A DNA stretch of 27,676 nucleotides from a virus: positions 1 through 27,676 of the IMG/VR virus record IMGVR_UViG_3300013372_001857; one strand, given 5' to 3'. Positions 1 through 5,431 of the stretch are shown here, in pieces. The stretch's first letter is position 1; every line of letters begins with the position of its first letter. Position numbers and translations under genes: made by a program. The notes under the pieces are model-generated. The model was not told the DNA's origin. It saw only the letters and a list, made by a program, of their open reading frames with translations, and ran no database searches.

Positions 1-357
1 GCCGAGATTATCGATGGAGTACGAGATGATAACGGTTGGGATAGAAAGATGGCCGAAGCTTGGTTGGTACAAGTATGTACAAAACATAATAAAGGTGAGA
101 ATAAATTAAATAAATTCACATCGTTTCTGTTAATTCAACAGATGACAAAAGGGGATGATATGGTAGGTAGTAATAAATTAAAACACTTAACCGATGCTGC
201 TTTATTTTTACGACGTGAAAAAGAGAGCCAAGGTGGAGGAACATATATGTGTTTTGAAAAAAATCGTAACGGCGACACCGATTATAAAATGAGTTACTCG
301 TTAGGTAATAATGATATAATGTATGGTGCTGTAAGCGAGCGAGAGGATAGCGAATAA
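1..357 (+). CDS. RadA/DnaB-type ATPase, C-terminal fragment (5' truncated)
   Basis: The reading frame is open from the first base, so this is the 3' end of a longer gene rather than a gene starting at the internal ATG at 49. The translated part (118 residues) contains LLIQQMTKGDDMVG followed by KHLTDAALFLRRE and then CFEKNRNGD. This order matches the end of the ATPase core of RadA/Sms and related RecA-fold (SF4) proteins, where a conserved TK...G..+LEH..D..L.. stretch precedes a KNRFG-like motif. Such proteins drive branch migration or unwind DNA in recombination and replication. The Walker A and B motifs would lie upstream of the window, so the choice between a RadA-like recombination ATPase and a replicative helicase is open. 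A strong hairpin follows the stop codon. Confidence 0.65.
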   Translation, partial: AEIIDGVRDDNGWDRKMAEAWLVQVCTKHNKGENKLNKFTSFLLIQQMTKGDDMVGSNKLKHLTDAALFLRREKESQGGGTYMCFEKNRNGDTDYKMSYSLGNNDIMYGAVSEREDSE

Positions 358-366
358 TGTTATGTA

Positions 367-396
367 AGGGTGGGAAACAATTACGTTTCCCGCCCT
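367..396 (+). terminator. Hairpin terminator after the ATPase gene
   Basis: A 12-bp stem (367-378 with 385-396, one G-U pair at 371/392) closes a 6-base loop ten bases after the stop codon. There is no run of T after it, so it could also be an RNA-stabilising or processing hairpin. Position and stem strength favour transcription termination. Confidence 0.55.
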
Positions 397-798
397 GTCA
401 CAATAATGTATTATAACGATATGTACTCGTTTATTTATACTTTAAAATCATTGATGGAGGTATCGCACCTTCCCTTCTCCCGTCATATTTATCATGGACC
501 AACAGGTTTATAATTCGTCTCGGTTAACCTCAGTGTGACCCAACCCAGTAGCAAGGCAATGCATGTCGAACAGTTATAATAAACCTCAAGTCAAATATAT
601 AATATATGACCTGTGCTTAGCAGGTAACCAACTAAAATAAGCAACATATCAACTGAATGCCTGGATGAGTACACAGGCCAATATGATTATACTCCAGGCT
701 ACTGCTGAATATCCTGAGCAAAAACATAACGTAGAACACGTGTTCAAATTCAAAAGCCCGCTATTTCTAGCAGGCCATCATACTGCTCGGCAAATAAG
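397..798 (+). ncRNA. Gene-free structured stretch, candidate non-coding RNA
   Basis: About 400 bases hold no convincing gene; the longest ORF touching it (665-847) runs through the promoter at 799 and looks spurious. Several helices are visible. GGAGG at 456-460 pairs with CCTTCC at 469-473. GGTTTAT at 505-511 pairs with ATAAACC at 579-585, enclosing about 70 bases. ACCTG at 609-613 pairs with CAGGT at 621-625 around a 7-base loop. GCCTG and GAGTA at 659-671 pair with TACTC and CAGGC at 690-699 across a 3-base bulge. A helix with one bulge (713-720 with 784-790) encloses the palindrome GAACACGTGTTC (734-745) and a hairpin at 756-775. No known RNA family was recognised. Strand and ends are guesses from the direction of the neighbours. 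Confidence 0.35.
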
Positions 799-830
799 TT
801 TGGCTCACCCGGGAATGGATGTTATATTTA
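799..830 (+). promoter_or_regulatory. Bacteroidota-type promoter P1
   Basis: TTTGG at 799-803 and TATATTTA at 823-830 are separated by 19 bases. The start codon of the next gene is at 852. The right arm of the dyad is altered here (CCGGG instead of CCAAA), the only copy of the main series with this change. Confidence 0.75.
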
Positions 831-851
831 ATATAAATAAAAAATAAGAAC

Positions 852-1055
852 ATGAAAACAAAAATTAGTAAGAAAAAAATGTATTGGGTAACAGAATCAC
901 ACACCGTTGATTGTGTAAAATCATTTGTAGTAGAAGCTAATAATACACAAGAAGCAATTGATAAGATAAAACATGGTGATGGTGTATTAAGAAAGGTAGA
1001 ATATTTTACTGCAAATATAGGATGTTGGACAGGAGAATATTGGGGCAAATATTAA
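852..1055 (+). CDS. Small hypothetical protein with DpnD/PcfM-like motif (67 aa)
   Basis: The function is not recognised. The segment SFVVEANNTQEAIDKI followed by G.G and an acidic/aromatic end resembles the short EAENEEEA-type repeat of DpnD/PcfM-like proteins. The same pattern recurs in the C-terminus of the protein at 2118-2462 (FEVEADNEEEAIDMV), so the two genes probably share a small domain. The protein is basic at its N-terminus and has no signal peptide or membrane segment. It has its own promoter (P1) with an A-rich leader of roughly 15 bases and no Shine-Dalgarno sequence, and a further promoter cassette follows at once, so it is probably a single-gene unit or the first of overlapping transcripts. 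It is likely an early accessory gene. Confidence 0.7.
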   Translation: MKTKISKKKMYWVTESHTVDCVKSFVVEANNTQEAIDKIKHGDGVLRKVEYFTANIGCWTGEYWGKY

Positions 1056-1060
1056 ATAAA

Positions 1061-1092
1061 TTTGGCTACCCAAACACAACTCATTATATTTA
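1061..1092 (+). promoter_or_regulatory. Bacteroidota-type promoter P2
   Basis: TTTGG at 1061-1065 and TATATTTA at 1085-1092, spacing 19. The dyad is TTTGG-CTAC-CCAAA, with a 4-base centre instead of 5. The spacer differs from the other copies, yet the distance between the two boxes is kept. It drives the gene at 1114. Confidence 0.75.
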
Positions 1093-1113
1093 CAATAATA
1101 AAAAAATAAAAAT

Positions 1114-1461
1114 ATGAACATAATAATTGATGGAGTTGAATATATTCTTACTCCAGTAGAAAAAAAGATAATATTAGATCATCTTGAAATATACCCTGAA
1201 GATTTAGGTCAACATAATTGGGATGATGCTAATAAGATATGTGCTGAACTTGGTGATGGATGGAGATTACCTGAAAAGGAGGAGTTATATATGATGTGGC
1301 TCAATAAGGATGATAGTTTTAAAAATGCCAATTATTGGAGTTCTTGGGATGATAGAAGAGAAAACTTTAGTTGGGGGTTAAATTTTAAGTATGGTCATAG
1401 GGTTAATATTGAAAAGAAAACTACAGCCTATATTCGGGTGGTTAGGGGTCCTATTTTATAA
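1114..1461 (+). CDS. DUF1566/Lcl-like domain protein (115 aa)
   Basis: The middle of the protein, NWDDANKICAELGDGWRLP (residues 35-53), followed by EEL, then YWSS (74-77), a WGLNF stretch and IRVVRG (107-112), matches the DUF1566 / Lcl C-terminal domain, a small C-type-lectin-like fold common in Bacteroidota and their phages. Family members are often surface or ligand-binding modules, but here there is no signal peptide, so the protein is probably cytoplasmic or delivered in the virion. The first 30 residues are a short separate segment. It has its own promoter (P2) and an A-rich leader. The fold call is fairly firm; the role is unknown. Confidence 0.75.
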   Translation: MNIIIDGVEYILTPVEKKIILDHLEIYPEDLGQHNWDDANKICAELGDGWRLPEKEELYMMWLNKDDSFKNANYWSSWDDRRENFSWGLNFKYGHRVNIEKKTTAYIRVVRGPIL

Positions 1462-1471
1462 TTAAAGTAGG

Positions 1472-1503
1472 TTTGGCTCACCCAAAAACGGATGTTATAT
1501 TTA
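1472..1503 (+). promoter_or_regulatory. Bacteroidota-type promoter P3
   Basis: TTTGG at 1472-1476, dyad arm CCAAA at 1482-1486, TATATTTA at 1496-1503, spacing 19. It is nearly identical to P4-P6, and the likeness continues downstream into the A-rich leader. The real start codon of the next gene is the ATG at 1528, not the ATG inside the promoter at 1492. Confidence 0.78.
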
Positions 1504-1527
1504 ATTAATAATAAAAAACAAAGAAAC

Positions 1528-1758
1528 ATGACAAAAATTAACACACAAGATTGGAATGGTTTAAAAATCGCATTGAGAAATGAATTTGGAAAAGATGTAA
1601 TTATACATTTTTACAATGACAAGCAAAAGAGTTGGAGACGTATTAAAGCAAGTGTCCGAACATCAGATGTAAATAAAATAATTAAGTTTAGTAAAAAAAT
1701 GGGTTATGAGGTAAGTAAATTTACAGACCATGAGTTTGTATCTTACTTTACGGTTTAG
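1528..1758 (+). CDS. Small hypothetical protein (76 aa)
   Basis: No family was recognised. The frame could be extended to an ATG at 1492, but that start lies inside the spacer of promoter P3, and the extra residues would encode the promoter itself, so the ATG at 1528 (MTKINTQDWN...) is chosen. The protein is mixed-charge, with a WRRIKASVRTSDVNKIIKF segment in the middle that is basic and could contact nucleic acid, and a hydrophobic/aromatic end (FVSYFTV). There is no membrane segment or signal peptide. The next promoter begins on the base after its stop codon, which shows how tightly these cassettes are packed. It is likely an early accessory gene. Confidence 0.7.
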   Translation: MTKINTQDWNGLKIALRNEFGKDVIIHFYNDKQKSWRRIKASVRTSDVNKIIKFSKKMGYEVSKFTDHEFVSYFTV

Positions 1759-1790
1759 TTTGGCTCACCCAAACATGGATGTTATATTTA
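1759..1790 (+). promoter_or_regulatory. Bacteroidota-type promoter P4
   Basis: TTTGG at 1759-1763 and TATATTTA at 1783-1790, spacing 19, dyad TTTGG-CTCAC-CCAAA complete. It abuts the stop codon (1756-1758) of the upstream gene. The start codon of the next gene is at 1814. Confidence 0.78.
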
Positions 1791-1813
1791 CGATAATAAA
1801 AAAATAAAGAAAC

Positions 1814-2056
1814 ATGACAACAAAAACACAATTAACACCAGGTACAAAATTCAAAATCCACAACGGTAACAACATTATCTCAGATAGAATATTTGAGATG
1901 CATGATGGTTTTATATCGCAAGGTGGTTTATTCGGTAAACAGATGAATATCGAAAAAATGGGTAGTCGTAAAATAACATTATACACATTTAATATGGTGG
2001 GTATTATATCAATTGCGATTATCAAATATGAAGATATTGAAATAATTACCGAGTAG
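1814..2056 (+). CDS. Small hypothetical protein (80 aa)
   Basis: No family was recognised. The sequence is rich in beta-type residues, for example TPGTKFKIHNG near the start and RKITLYTF followed by IISIAII near the end, which suggests a small all-beta domain rather than a membrane protein. No cysteines, zinc motif or signal peptide are seen. It lies in the run of one-promoter-per-gene cassettes, with P4 upstream and P5 two bases after its stop codon. Translation starts at the ATG at 1814 after an A-rich leader without a Shine-Dalgarno site. An early, possibly host-directed accessory role is an inference from the context only. Confidence 0.65.
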   Translation: MTTKTQLTPGTKFKIHNGNNIISDRIFEMHDGFISQGGLFGKQMNIEKMGSRKITLYTFNMVGIISIAIIKYEDIEIITE

Positions 2057-2057
2057 G

Positions 2058-2089
2058 TTTGGCTCACCCAAAAATGAATGTTATATTTA
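2058..2089 (+). promoter_or_regulatory. Bacteroidota-type promoter P5
   Basis: TTTGG at 2058-2062 and TATATTTA at 2082-2089, spacing 19, dyad complete. It shares the downstream leader ATTAATAATAAAAAAC with P3 and P6. It drives the gene at 2118. Confidence 0.78.
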
Positions 2090-2117
2090 ATTAATAATAA
2101 AAAACAAAAACAAGAAC

Positions 2118-2462
2118 ATGACAAAAACAGCAAAACAATTTTTAGAGGGCCAATTGGCAAAACAAATCCTTAACGTGTTACAGGGTGATACGTCGGGTGT
2201 AGAATCAACACTTAAGATGTATGTTGAGGTAACAAATGCGATGCCAGAAGATACACCGTTAACAGGGTGGCTACAAGAGCAACTCATTAATAAATTCAGT
2301 AAGAAAACATTTGAGGTGACCAGGAGTATAGTTACCAATAATGTAGAGACATTTGAGGTAGAAGCCGATAACGAAGAAGAAGCAATTGATATGGTGATGC
2401 AAGGTAAGGGTACACAATTACGGACAGAGCGTTTCAATAACGAGGCAGAATATGATGCCTGA
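2118..2462 (+). CDS. Hypothetical protein with DpnD/PcfM-like C-terminal motif (114 aa)
   Basis: The N-terminal half is helical and contains KQFLEGQLAKQILNVLQ. The C-terminal half carries TFEVEADNEEEAIDMVMQG, the same pattern as in the 67-aa protein at 852-1055 and similar to the short DpnD/PcfM-like motif. The shared piece suggests that one domain was duplicated and joined to different partners within this cluster. No catalytic motif, signal peptide or membrane segment is visible. The gene has its own promoter (P5) and starts at the ATG after an A-rich leader; promoter P6 follows 18 bases after the stop. The function is unknown. Confidence 0.7.
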   Translation: MTKTAKQFLEGQLAKQILNVLQGDTSGVESTLKMYVEVTNAMPEDTPLTGWLQEQLINKFSKKTFEVTRSIVTNNVETFEVEADNEEEAIDMVMQGKGTQLRTERFNNEAEYDA

Positions 2463-2479
2463 AGATATTACAGAATAAG

Positions 2480-2511
2480 TTTGGCTCACCCAAAAATGGA
2501 TGTTATATTTA
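2480..2511 (+). promoter_or_regulatory. Bacteroidota-type promoter P6
   Basis: TTTGG at 2480-2484 and TATATTTA at 2504-2511, spacing 19, dyad TTTGG-CTCAC-CCAAA complete. It can be taken as the consensus copy of the series. The true start of the next gene is the ATG at 2542; the ATG at 2500 lies inside the promoter. Confidence 0.78.
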
Positions 2512-2541
2512 ATTAATAATAAAAAAACAAAAATAAAGGTT

Positions 2542-2727
2542 ATGAACACAACAACAACAAAACAAAAAGGTCGTCCAGTAGTAGAAGGTAGTAAACGTCA
2601 AGCGGTATTAGCTAAACGAGCCGAACGCGCAGCAGCGGGTTATGAAATTAAACGTGGACGTCCAAAAACAATTAAGTCCGATACCGATAACGAGATGCTA
2701 GATATCGAAGTCGAATTGGAAGCTTAA
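2542..2727 (+). CDS. Small AT-hook DNA-binding protein (61 aa)
   Basis: Two AT-hook-like cores are visible, KQKGRPVV (residues 7-14) and IKRGRPKT (36-43), separated by a basic, alanine-rich helix (KRQAVLAKRAERAAAG). AT-hooks bind the minor groove of AT-rich DNA. An acidic tail (EMLDIEVELEA) ends the protein. The larger protein at 3298-3831 has three similar motifs, so the phage encodes at least two such proteins. The start at 2542 is preferred because the upstream in-frame ATG at 2500 lies within promoter P6. It is likely a nucleoid-type or regulatory protein acting on phage or host DNA. A terminator hairpin follows eight bases after the stop codon. Confidence 0.72.
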   Translation: MNTTTTKQKGRPVVEGSKRQAVLAKRAERAAAGYEIKRGRPKTIKSDTDNEMLDIEVELEA

Positions 2728-2734
2728 TTACGCG

Positions 2735-2757
2735 GGGGCGGTTTAACGCCCCACTTT
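2735..2757 (+). terminator. Terminator of the small-gene cluster
   Basis: The GC-rich stem GGGGCG (2735-2740) / CGCCCC (2747-2752) has a 6-base loop and is followed by ACTTTAAA. It stands just after the last of the six small genes. The T-run is weak. Confidence 0.6.
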
Positions 2758-2845
2758 AAAACAGAAAATCGGGTGTATGCTTTTCTTATAAACGCTTTTG
2801 CCACGCCACCTATATAAGTAGAAACAACGTCTCCCCACTTTCTTG

Positions 2846-2859
2846 TCCAACGCGTTGGA
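2846..2859. repeat. 14-bp perfect palindrome
   Basis: TCCAACGCGTTGGA is fully self-complementary and lies 20 bases before the tRNA-like gene at 2880. It could be a protein-binding site (dimeric operator) or a processing or dimerisation hairpin in the RNA precursor. The 120-base stretch around it (2758-2879) holds no gene. Confidence 0.5.
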
Positions 2860-2879
2860 ATGGTTTTAAGGAGCAATAT

Positions 2880-2986
2880 AGTCAGGTGGCGGAATTGGTA
2901 GACGCTATATGGTAAAGCTAACCACAAACAAAGCTGTGGTAGAAGATTACGCACAGTTACAGGTTCGAATCCTGTCCTGACTGCCA
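2880..2986 (+). tRNA. tRNA-like gene, class II (Leu/Ser-type), abnormal anticodon region
   Basis: The ends are canonical. AGTCAGG (2880-2886) pairs perfectly with CCTGACT (2976-2982), followed by G and an encoded CCA. The T arm ACAGG-TTCGAAT-CCTGT is perfect, and the D arm GCG...CGC with GGTAGACGC is of the leucine type. The length without CCA is 104 bases, about 15-20 longer than a usual leucine tRNA. No 5-bp/7-base anticodon arm with U33 can be drawn. TGGT-AAAGCTA-ACCA (2910-2924) and CCACA...TGTGG (2922-2939) are competing hairpins, and GTGGTA...TACGCAC (2936-2954) fits a long variable arm. Either a short insertion disrupts the anticodon arm or this is a tRNA-like RNA that does not decode. 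The amino-acid identity is left open. Confidence 0.6.
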
Positions 2987-3250
2987 AAGCAATAAAAACG
3001 CTTGAATTTTGTTCTTTATTTTTTATTATGTCGTGTGTGCGGCGCCGGGAAGTCCCGGCGTACGTACGTACGGCAATCGTTGTGGTCATGTAGTAATCTC
3101 CCACGCGCGTTGATATCCATATAGCGTGGGGTAGTGTATAGAAAAGGGAGTATATTAAAAAATAGATCTCTACACCCTCTACACATCGATTGTATATACG
3201 CATATACCCTCCACATCTCCCGTGATTTAAACAGAATTTTTTGGAAAAAG
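2987..3250 (+). ncRNA. GC-rich multi-hairpin stretch, candidate non-coding RNA
   Basis: There is no gene on the + strand here, and the minus-strand ORFs overlap the tRNA-like gene and look spurious. Four helices are clear. CGCCGGG/CCCGGCG (3043-3049/3054-3060) has a 4-base loop and is followed by three TACG units (3061-3072). CCCACGC/GCGTGGG (3100-3106/3124-3130) follows. GGGAG/CTCCC (3146-3150/3217-3221) encloses GTATAT-ACGC-ATATAC (3192-3207). CTCTACAC is repeated in tandem near 3170-3185. GC content rises locally in an AT-rich genome, as is typical of structured RNA. It may be processed together with the upstream tRNA-like gene, or it could be a replication-related structure. Strand is assumed. 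Confidence 0.4.
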
Positions 3251-3282
3251 TTTGGCATACCCAAGATATATACGTATATTTA
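3251..3282 (+). promoter_or_regulatory. Bacteroidota-type promoter P7
   Basis: TTTGG at 3251-3255 and TATATTTA at 3275-3282, spacing 19. The dyad is weaker (TTTGG-CATAC-CCAAG). The spacer is otherwise unrelated to P1-P6. It drives 3298-4398. Confidence 0.75.
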
Positions 3283-3297
3283 TGGAAATAAAGAAAT

Positions 3298-3831
3298 ATG
3301 AAAGTAACAGAAAAATTAAAAGACAATTATATACCGTATAAGGTATATGAGGACATTGATCCAAAATTTAAAAACTTTGTAAAATTTGTACGGGTATTAC
3401 CGGCAGATTATTTTGATAACCCAGATGAACATCTAACATTAAAAGGTATGTACATGCCAGGTGATAAAAAATCATTCCCCAACGGTGGGTTTGAAGTATA
3501 TCATGATAATGGTACTATATACAATTATGATTTAGATCAAGTTATTGTTCACCCATATGTTTTAGGTATCAAGAAATTTGGACAGAAATCAGAAGAAAAA
3601 GAAAAGGTATTCAAGATCGTGGAAAATAAAGAACCGGGTAAAAAAGGTCGTAAACCATTATCCGATGATGAGAGAGTAAAACGTGAACAAGAAAAAATAG
3701 AACGTAAGTCTAAAAGTAGTGGTAAAAAAGGCCGTCCGTCAAAATATACACCTGAACAACGTGAAGCTAAATTAGCCCAAACAAATGCTAAAAAAGGTGG
3801 TAAACGTGGTCGCCCAAAGAAAAGTAAGTAA
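3298..3831 (+). CDS. AT-hook DNA-binding protein with histone-like tail (177 aa)
   Basis: Residues 1-95 form a compact, aromatic-rich domain of unknown type. Residues 96-177 are a highly basic, low-complexity tail with three AT-hook cores: GKKGRKP (114-120), GKKGRPS (142-148) and GKRGRPKK (168-175), spaced at about 26-28 residues. AT-hooks insert into the minor groove of AT-rich DNA, which suits this genome. The likely role is a phage nucleoid-associated or transcription-modulating protein. It is the first gene after promoter P7 and lies 24 bases before the ClpP-like gene, so the two are probably co-transcribed. The smaller AT-hook protein at 2542-2727 is a likely functional relative. The N-terminal domain was not recognised. 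Confidence 0.75.
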   Translation: MKVTEKLKDNYIPYKVYEDIDPKFKNFVKFVRVLPADYFDNPDEHLTLKGMYMPGDKKSFPNGGFEVYHDNGTIYNYDLDQVIVHPYVLGIKKFGQKSEEKEKVFKIVENKEPGKKGRKPLSDDERVKREQEKIERKSKSSGKKGRPSKYTPEQREAKLAQTNAKKGGKRGRPKKSK

Positions 3832-3855
3832 TAATATTTATCAGCAAACCGTAAT

Positions 3856-4398
3856 ATGAAAAAATCATCCCAACCATCATATGACCACCGTATTATAACA
3901 TTGGGTGATATTGACGAGGAAAATTCAAACGATATTATACAGTTTATACACGAGATAAACCACATAGACGCGGGAAAAAACGCGGGTAAATGTGAGCCCA
4001 TAAAACTTATCGTTAATTCATATGGCGGCGATATTTACCGCGGGTTTGGTGTTATTGATGCTATTTTAAACAGTGTTATCCCAGTTCATACAATATGTTA
4101 CGGAGCAGCATTATCAATGGCTTTTACAATCATGACTATTGGACATCATCGCATCGCGAGTAAACACAGTACATTTATGTATCATGAAGGAGGGTTTGAT
4201 TTGGGTTATATGAAATTAACTGGTCATAAAAGTGAGTTGGGAGAATTGAATAGAATTGAAAATTTATGTGATAATTTAATCTTGGAACGCACTACTTTAA
4301 CAAAAAAACAACTGAATACCTTAAAACGGGAACATAAAGATTGGTATATAAATGCGGAGGAAGCATTAAGTTACGGTATAATTGATGAAGTGATATAG
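3856..4398 (+). CDS. ClpP-like serine protease (180 aa)
   Basis: The fold pattern of ClpP is visible: RIITLGDIDEENSNDI near the N-terminus, IKLIVNSYGGDIYRGFGVID (residues 49-68), YGAALSMAFTI (82-92), STFMYHEGG (105-113) and INAEEALSYGIIDEVI at the end. The proposed catalytic triad is Ser87, His110 and Asp162, in the usual order and spacing. The length is close to bacterial ClpP but lacks a long N-terminal extension. ClpP-like proteases in phages may mature the capsid or act on host proteins. Here the gene sits with early-type promoters and an AT-hook gene rather than with capsid genes, so a regulatory or host-directed role is at least as likely. No Clp ATPase is in the window. Confidence 0.85.
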   Translation: MKKSSQPSYDHRIITLGDIDEENSNDIIQFIHEINHIDAGKNAGKCEPIKLIVNSYGGDIYRGFGVIDAILNSVIPVHTICYGAALSMAFTIMTIGHHRIASKHSTFMYHEGGFDLGYMKLTGHKSELGELNRIENLCDNLILERTTLTKKQLNTLKREHKDWYINAEEALSYGIIDEVI

Positions 4399-4466
4399 AT
4401 ATATACGGAGGATTAAGAGGGTGTGGGAATAATGCATGGGTAAATTAAAACATCTCCGGTAAAATG

Positions 4467-4498
4467 TTTGGCCACTCAAAAAGGATATCGTATATTTA
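4467..4498 (+). promoter_or_regulatory. Bacteroidota-type promoter P8
   Basis: TTTGG at 4467-4471 and TATATTTA at 4491-4498, spacing 19. The right arm of the dyad is degraded (CAAAA). The leader ends with AATAAAGGTTATG, as after P6. It drives 4529 and probably the tRNA and the genes up to 6053. Confidence 0.75.
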
Positions 4499-4528
4499 TG
4501 ATATAAAATAATTAAAAAAATAAAGGTT

Positions 4529-5329
4529 ATGTTAAACATCAACAACAACGAGTTTTTAACTCAAGAGCAAATTAAGAAAATCGCGCCATCTGTATTTACT
4601 GAGCAGGGTGCAGAGTCAACATCTGACAAGTATTCACACATTTCCACCAACTGCATCATAGACGATATGGCATTATTGGGATGGAATGTGGTTGATGCTA
4701 AAGAGGTTAAAGCTCGTAAGCAAATCGGTTACCAAAAACACCTGGTTGTGTTTCGAAACAATGATATAATCATTGATGGTGATGATGGAGATACAGTTTA
4801 TCCACAAATTTTATTGACAAACAGCCATGACGGTAAAAATGCATTTACATTTACTGCTGGTTTGTTTCGTATGGTTTGTGAAAATGGATTAGTTATTTCC
4901 ACCCAAGAATTTGAGAGTATGAAAATTCGTCACTACGGTTATGATTTTGAAACATTACAAGCCACTATTAAGGAAATGGTTGAGAAATTACCACTGACTG
5001 TTGATTCAATGAATAAATTTAAATCCACTAAATTAAACGATGAACAGGCTAAAGATTTCGCTTCTAAAGCAATCGCATTAAGATTTCCGGAAGAAGAATT
5101 ATCTAACATTCATGTCGATGTTGATGGATTATTATTACCTACCCGAAATGAGGATCAAGGAGATGACTTATGGAGTATATTTAATGTTATTCAGGAAAAA
5201 TTAGTACATGGTATGTTTAATTACAGTTATGCTAATAAGAATCGTAAAGCTCGTAGAATTAAGAATTTCCGTCAAGATATGGTTTTGAATGAGAAATTGT
5301 ATGACTTGGCATTAGAATATGCAAACTAA
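4529..5329 (+). CDS. DUF932-like phage protein (266 aa)
   Basis: The layout and motifs fit the DUF932 family of phage and plasmid proteins: an N-terminal region with TEQGAESTSDKYSHIST, a central GLFRMVCENGLVIS (residues 111-124) and a C-terminal LWSIFNVIQEKLVHG before a basic segment (KNRKARRIKNFRQD). In this family a conserved FR..C.NG motif and an N..QE.L..G motif are typical. The biochemical role of DUF932 is not established; members are found near DNA-metabolism and mobile-element genes. It starts at the ATG after an A-rich leader downstream of promoter P8. The tRNA gene begins 14 bases after its stop codon and is probably on the same transcript. Confidence 0.78.
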   Translation: MLNINNNEFLTQEQIKKIAPSVFTEQGAESTSDKYSHISTNCIIDDMALLGWNVVDAKEVKARKQIGYQKHLVVFRNNDIIIDGDDGDTVYPQILLTNSHDGKNAFTFTAGLFRMVCENGLVISTQEFESMKIRHYGYDFETLQATIKEMVEKLPLTVDSMNKFKSTKLNDEQAKDFASKAIALRFPEEELSNIHVDVDGLLLPTRNEDQGDDLWSIFNVIQEKLVHGMFNYSYANKNRKARRIKNFRQDMVLNEKLYDLALEYAN

Positions 5330-5343
5330 TAATATTTAGTTAC

Positions 5344-5417
5344 GGACTCTTAGCTCAGTTGGTTAGAGCACCTGACTCATAATCAGGGGGTCGTAGGTTC
5401 AAGCCCTACAGAGTCCA
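5344..5417 (+). tRNA. tRNA with CAT anticodon (Met or Ile2)
   Basis: This is a complete canonical cloverleaf of 74 bases. The acceptor GGACTCT/AGAGTCC is perfect, the D arm is GCTC-AGTTGGTTA-GAGC, the anticodon stem is CCTGA/TCAGG with loop CTCATAA (anticodon 5378-5380), and the T arm is GTAGG-TTCAAGC-CCTAC. The discriminator is A and CCA is not encoded. CAT is read as elongator methionine, or as isoleucine (AUA) if C34 becomes lysidine. AUA codons are common in this AT-rich window, so Ile2 would be useful, but the sequence alone does not decide. Confidence 0.93.
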
Positions 5418-5431
5418 CTCAAACAGTGAAT

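Noticed and set aside
665-847. 60-aa ORF on the + strand
   Set aside because: Its last third is encoded by promoter P1 itself, and it covers strong RNA hairpins; composition is unlike a protein.
1492-1527. Upstream start for the 76-aa gene (and likewise 2500-2541 for the AT-hook gene)
   Set aside because: The added residues are encoded by the promoter repeat, identical in both cases, and would be upstream of or at the transcription start.
1765-2437. Minus-strand ORFs of 116-131 aa in the small-gene cluster
   Set aside because: They are antisense shadows that include the promoter repeats; the similar hydrophobic sequence in several of them comes from the repeated promoter DNA.
2724-3326. 200-aa ORF on the minus strand
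   Set aside because: It runs antisense through the terminator, the tRNA-like gene and promoter P7, and no neighbour reads on that strand.
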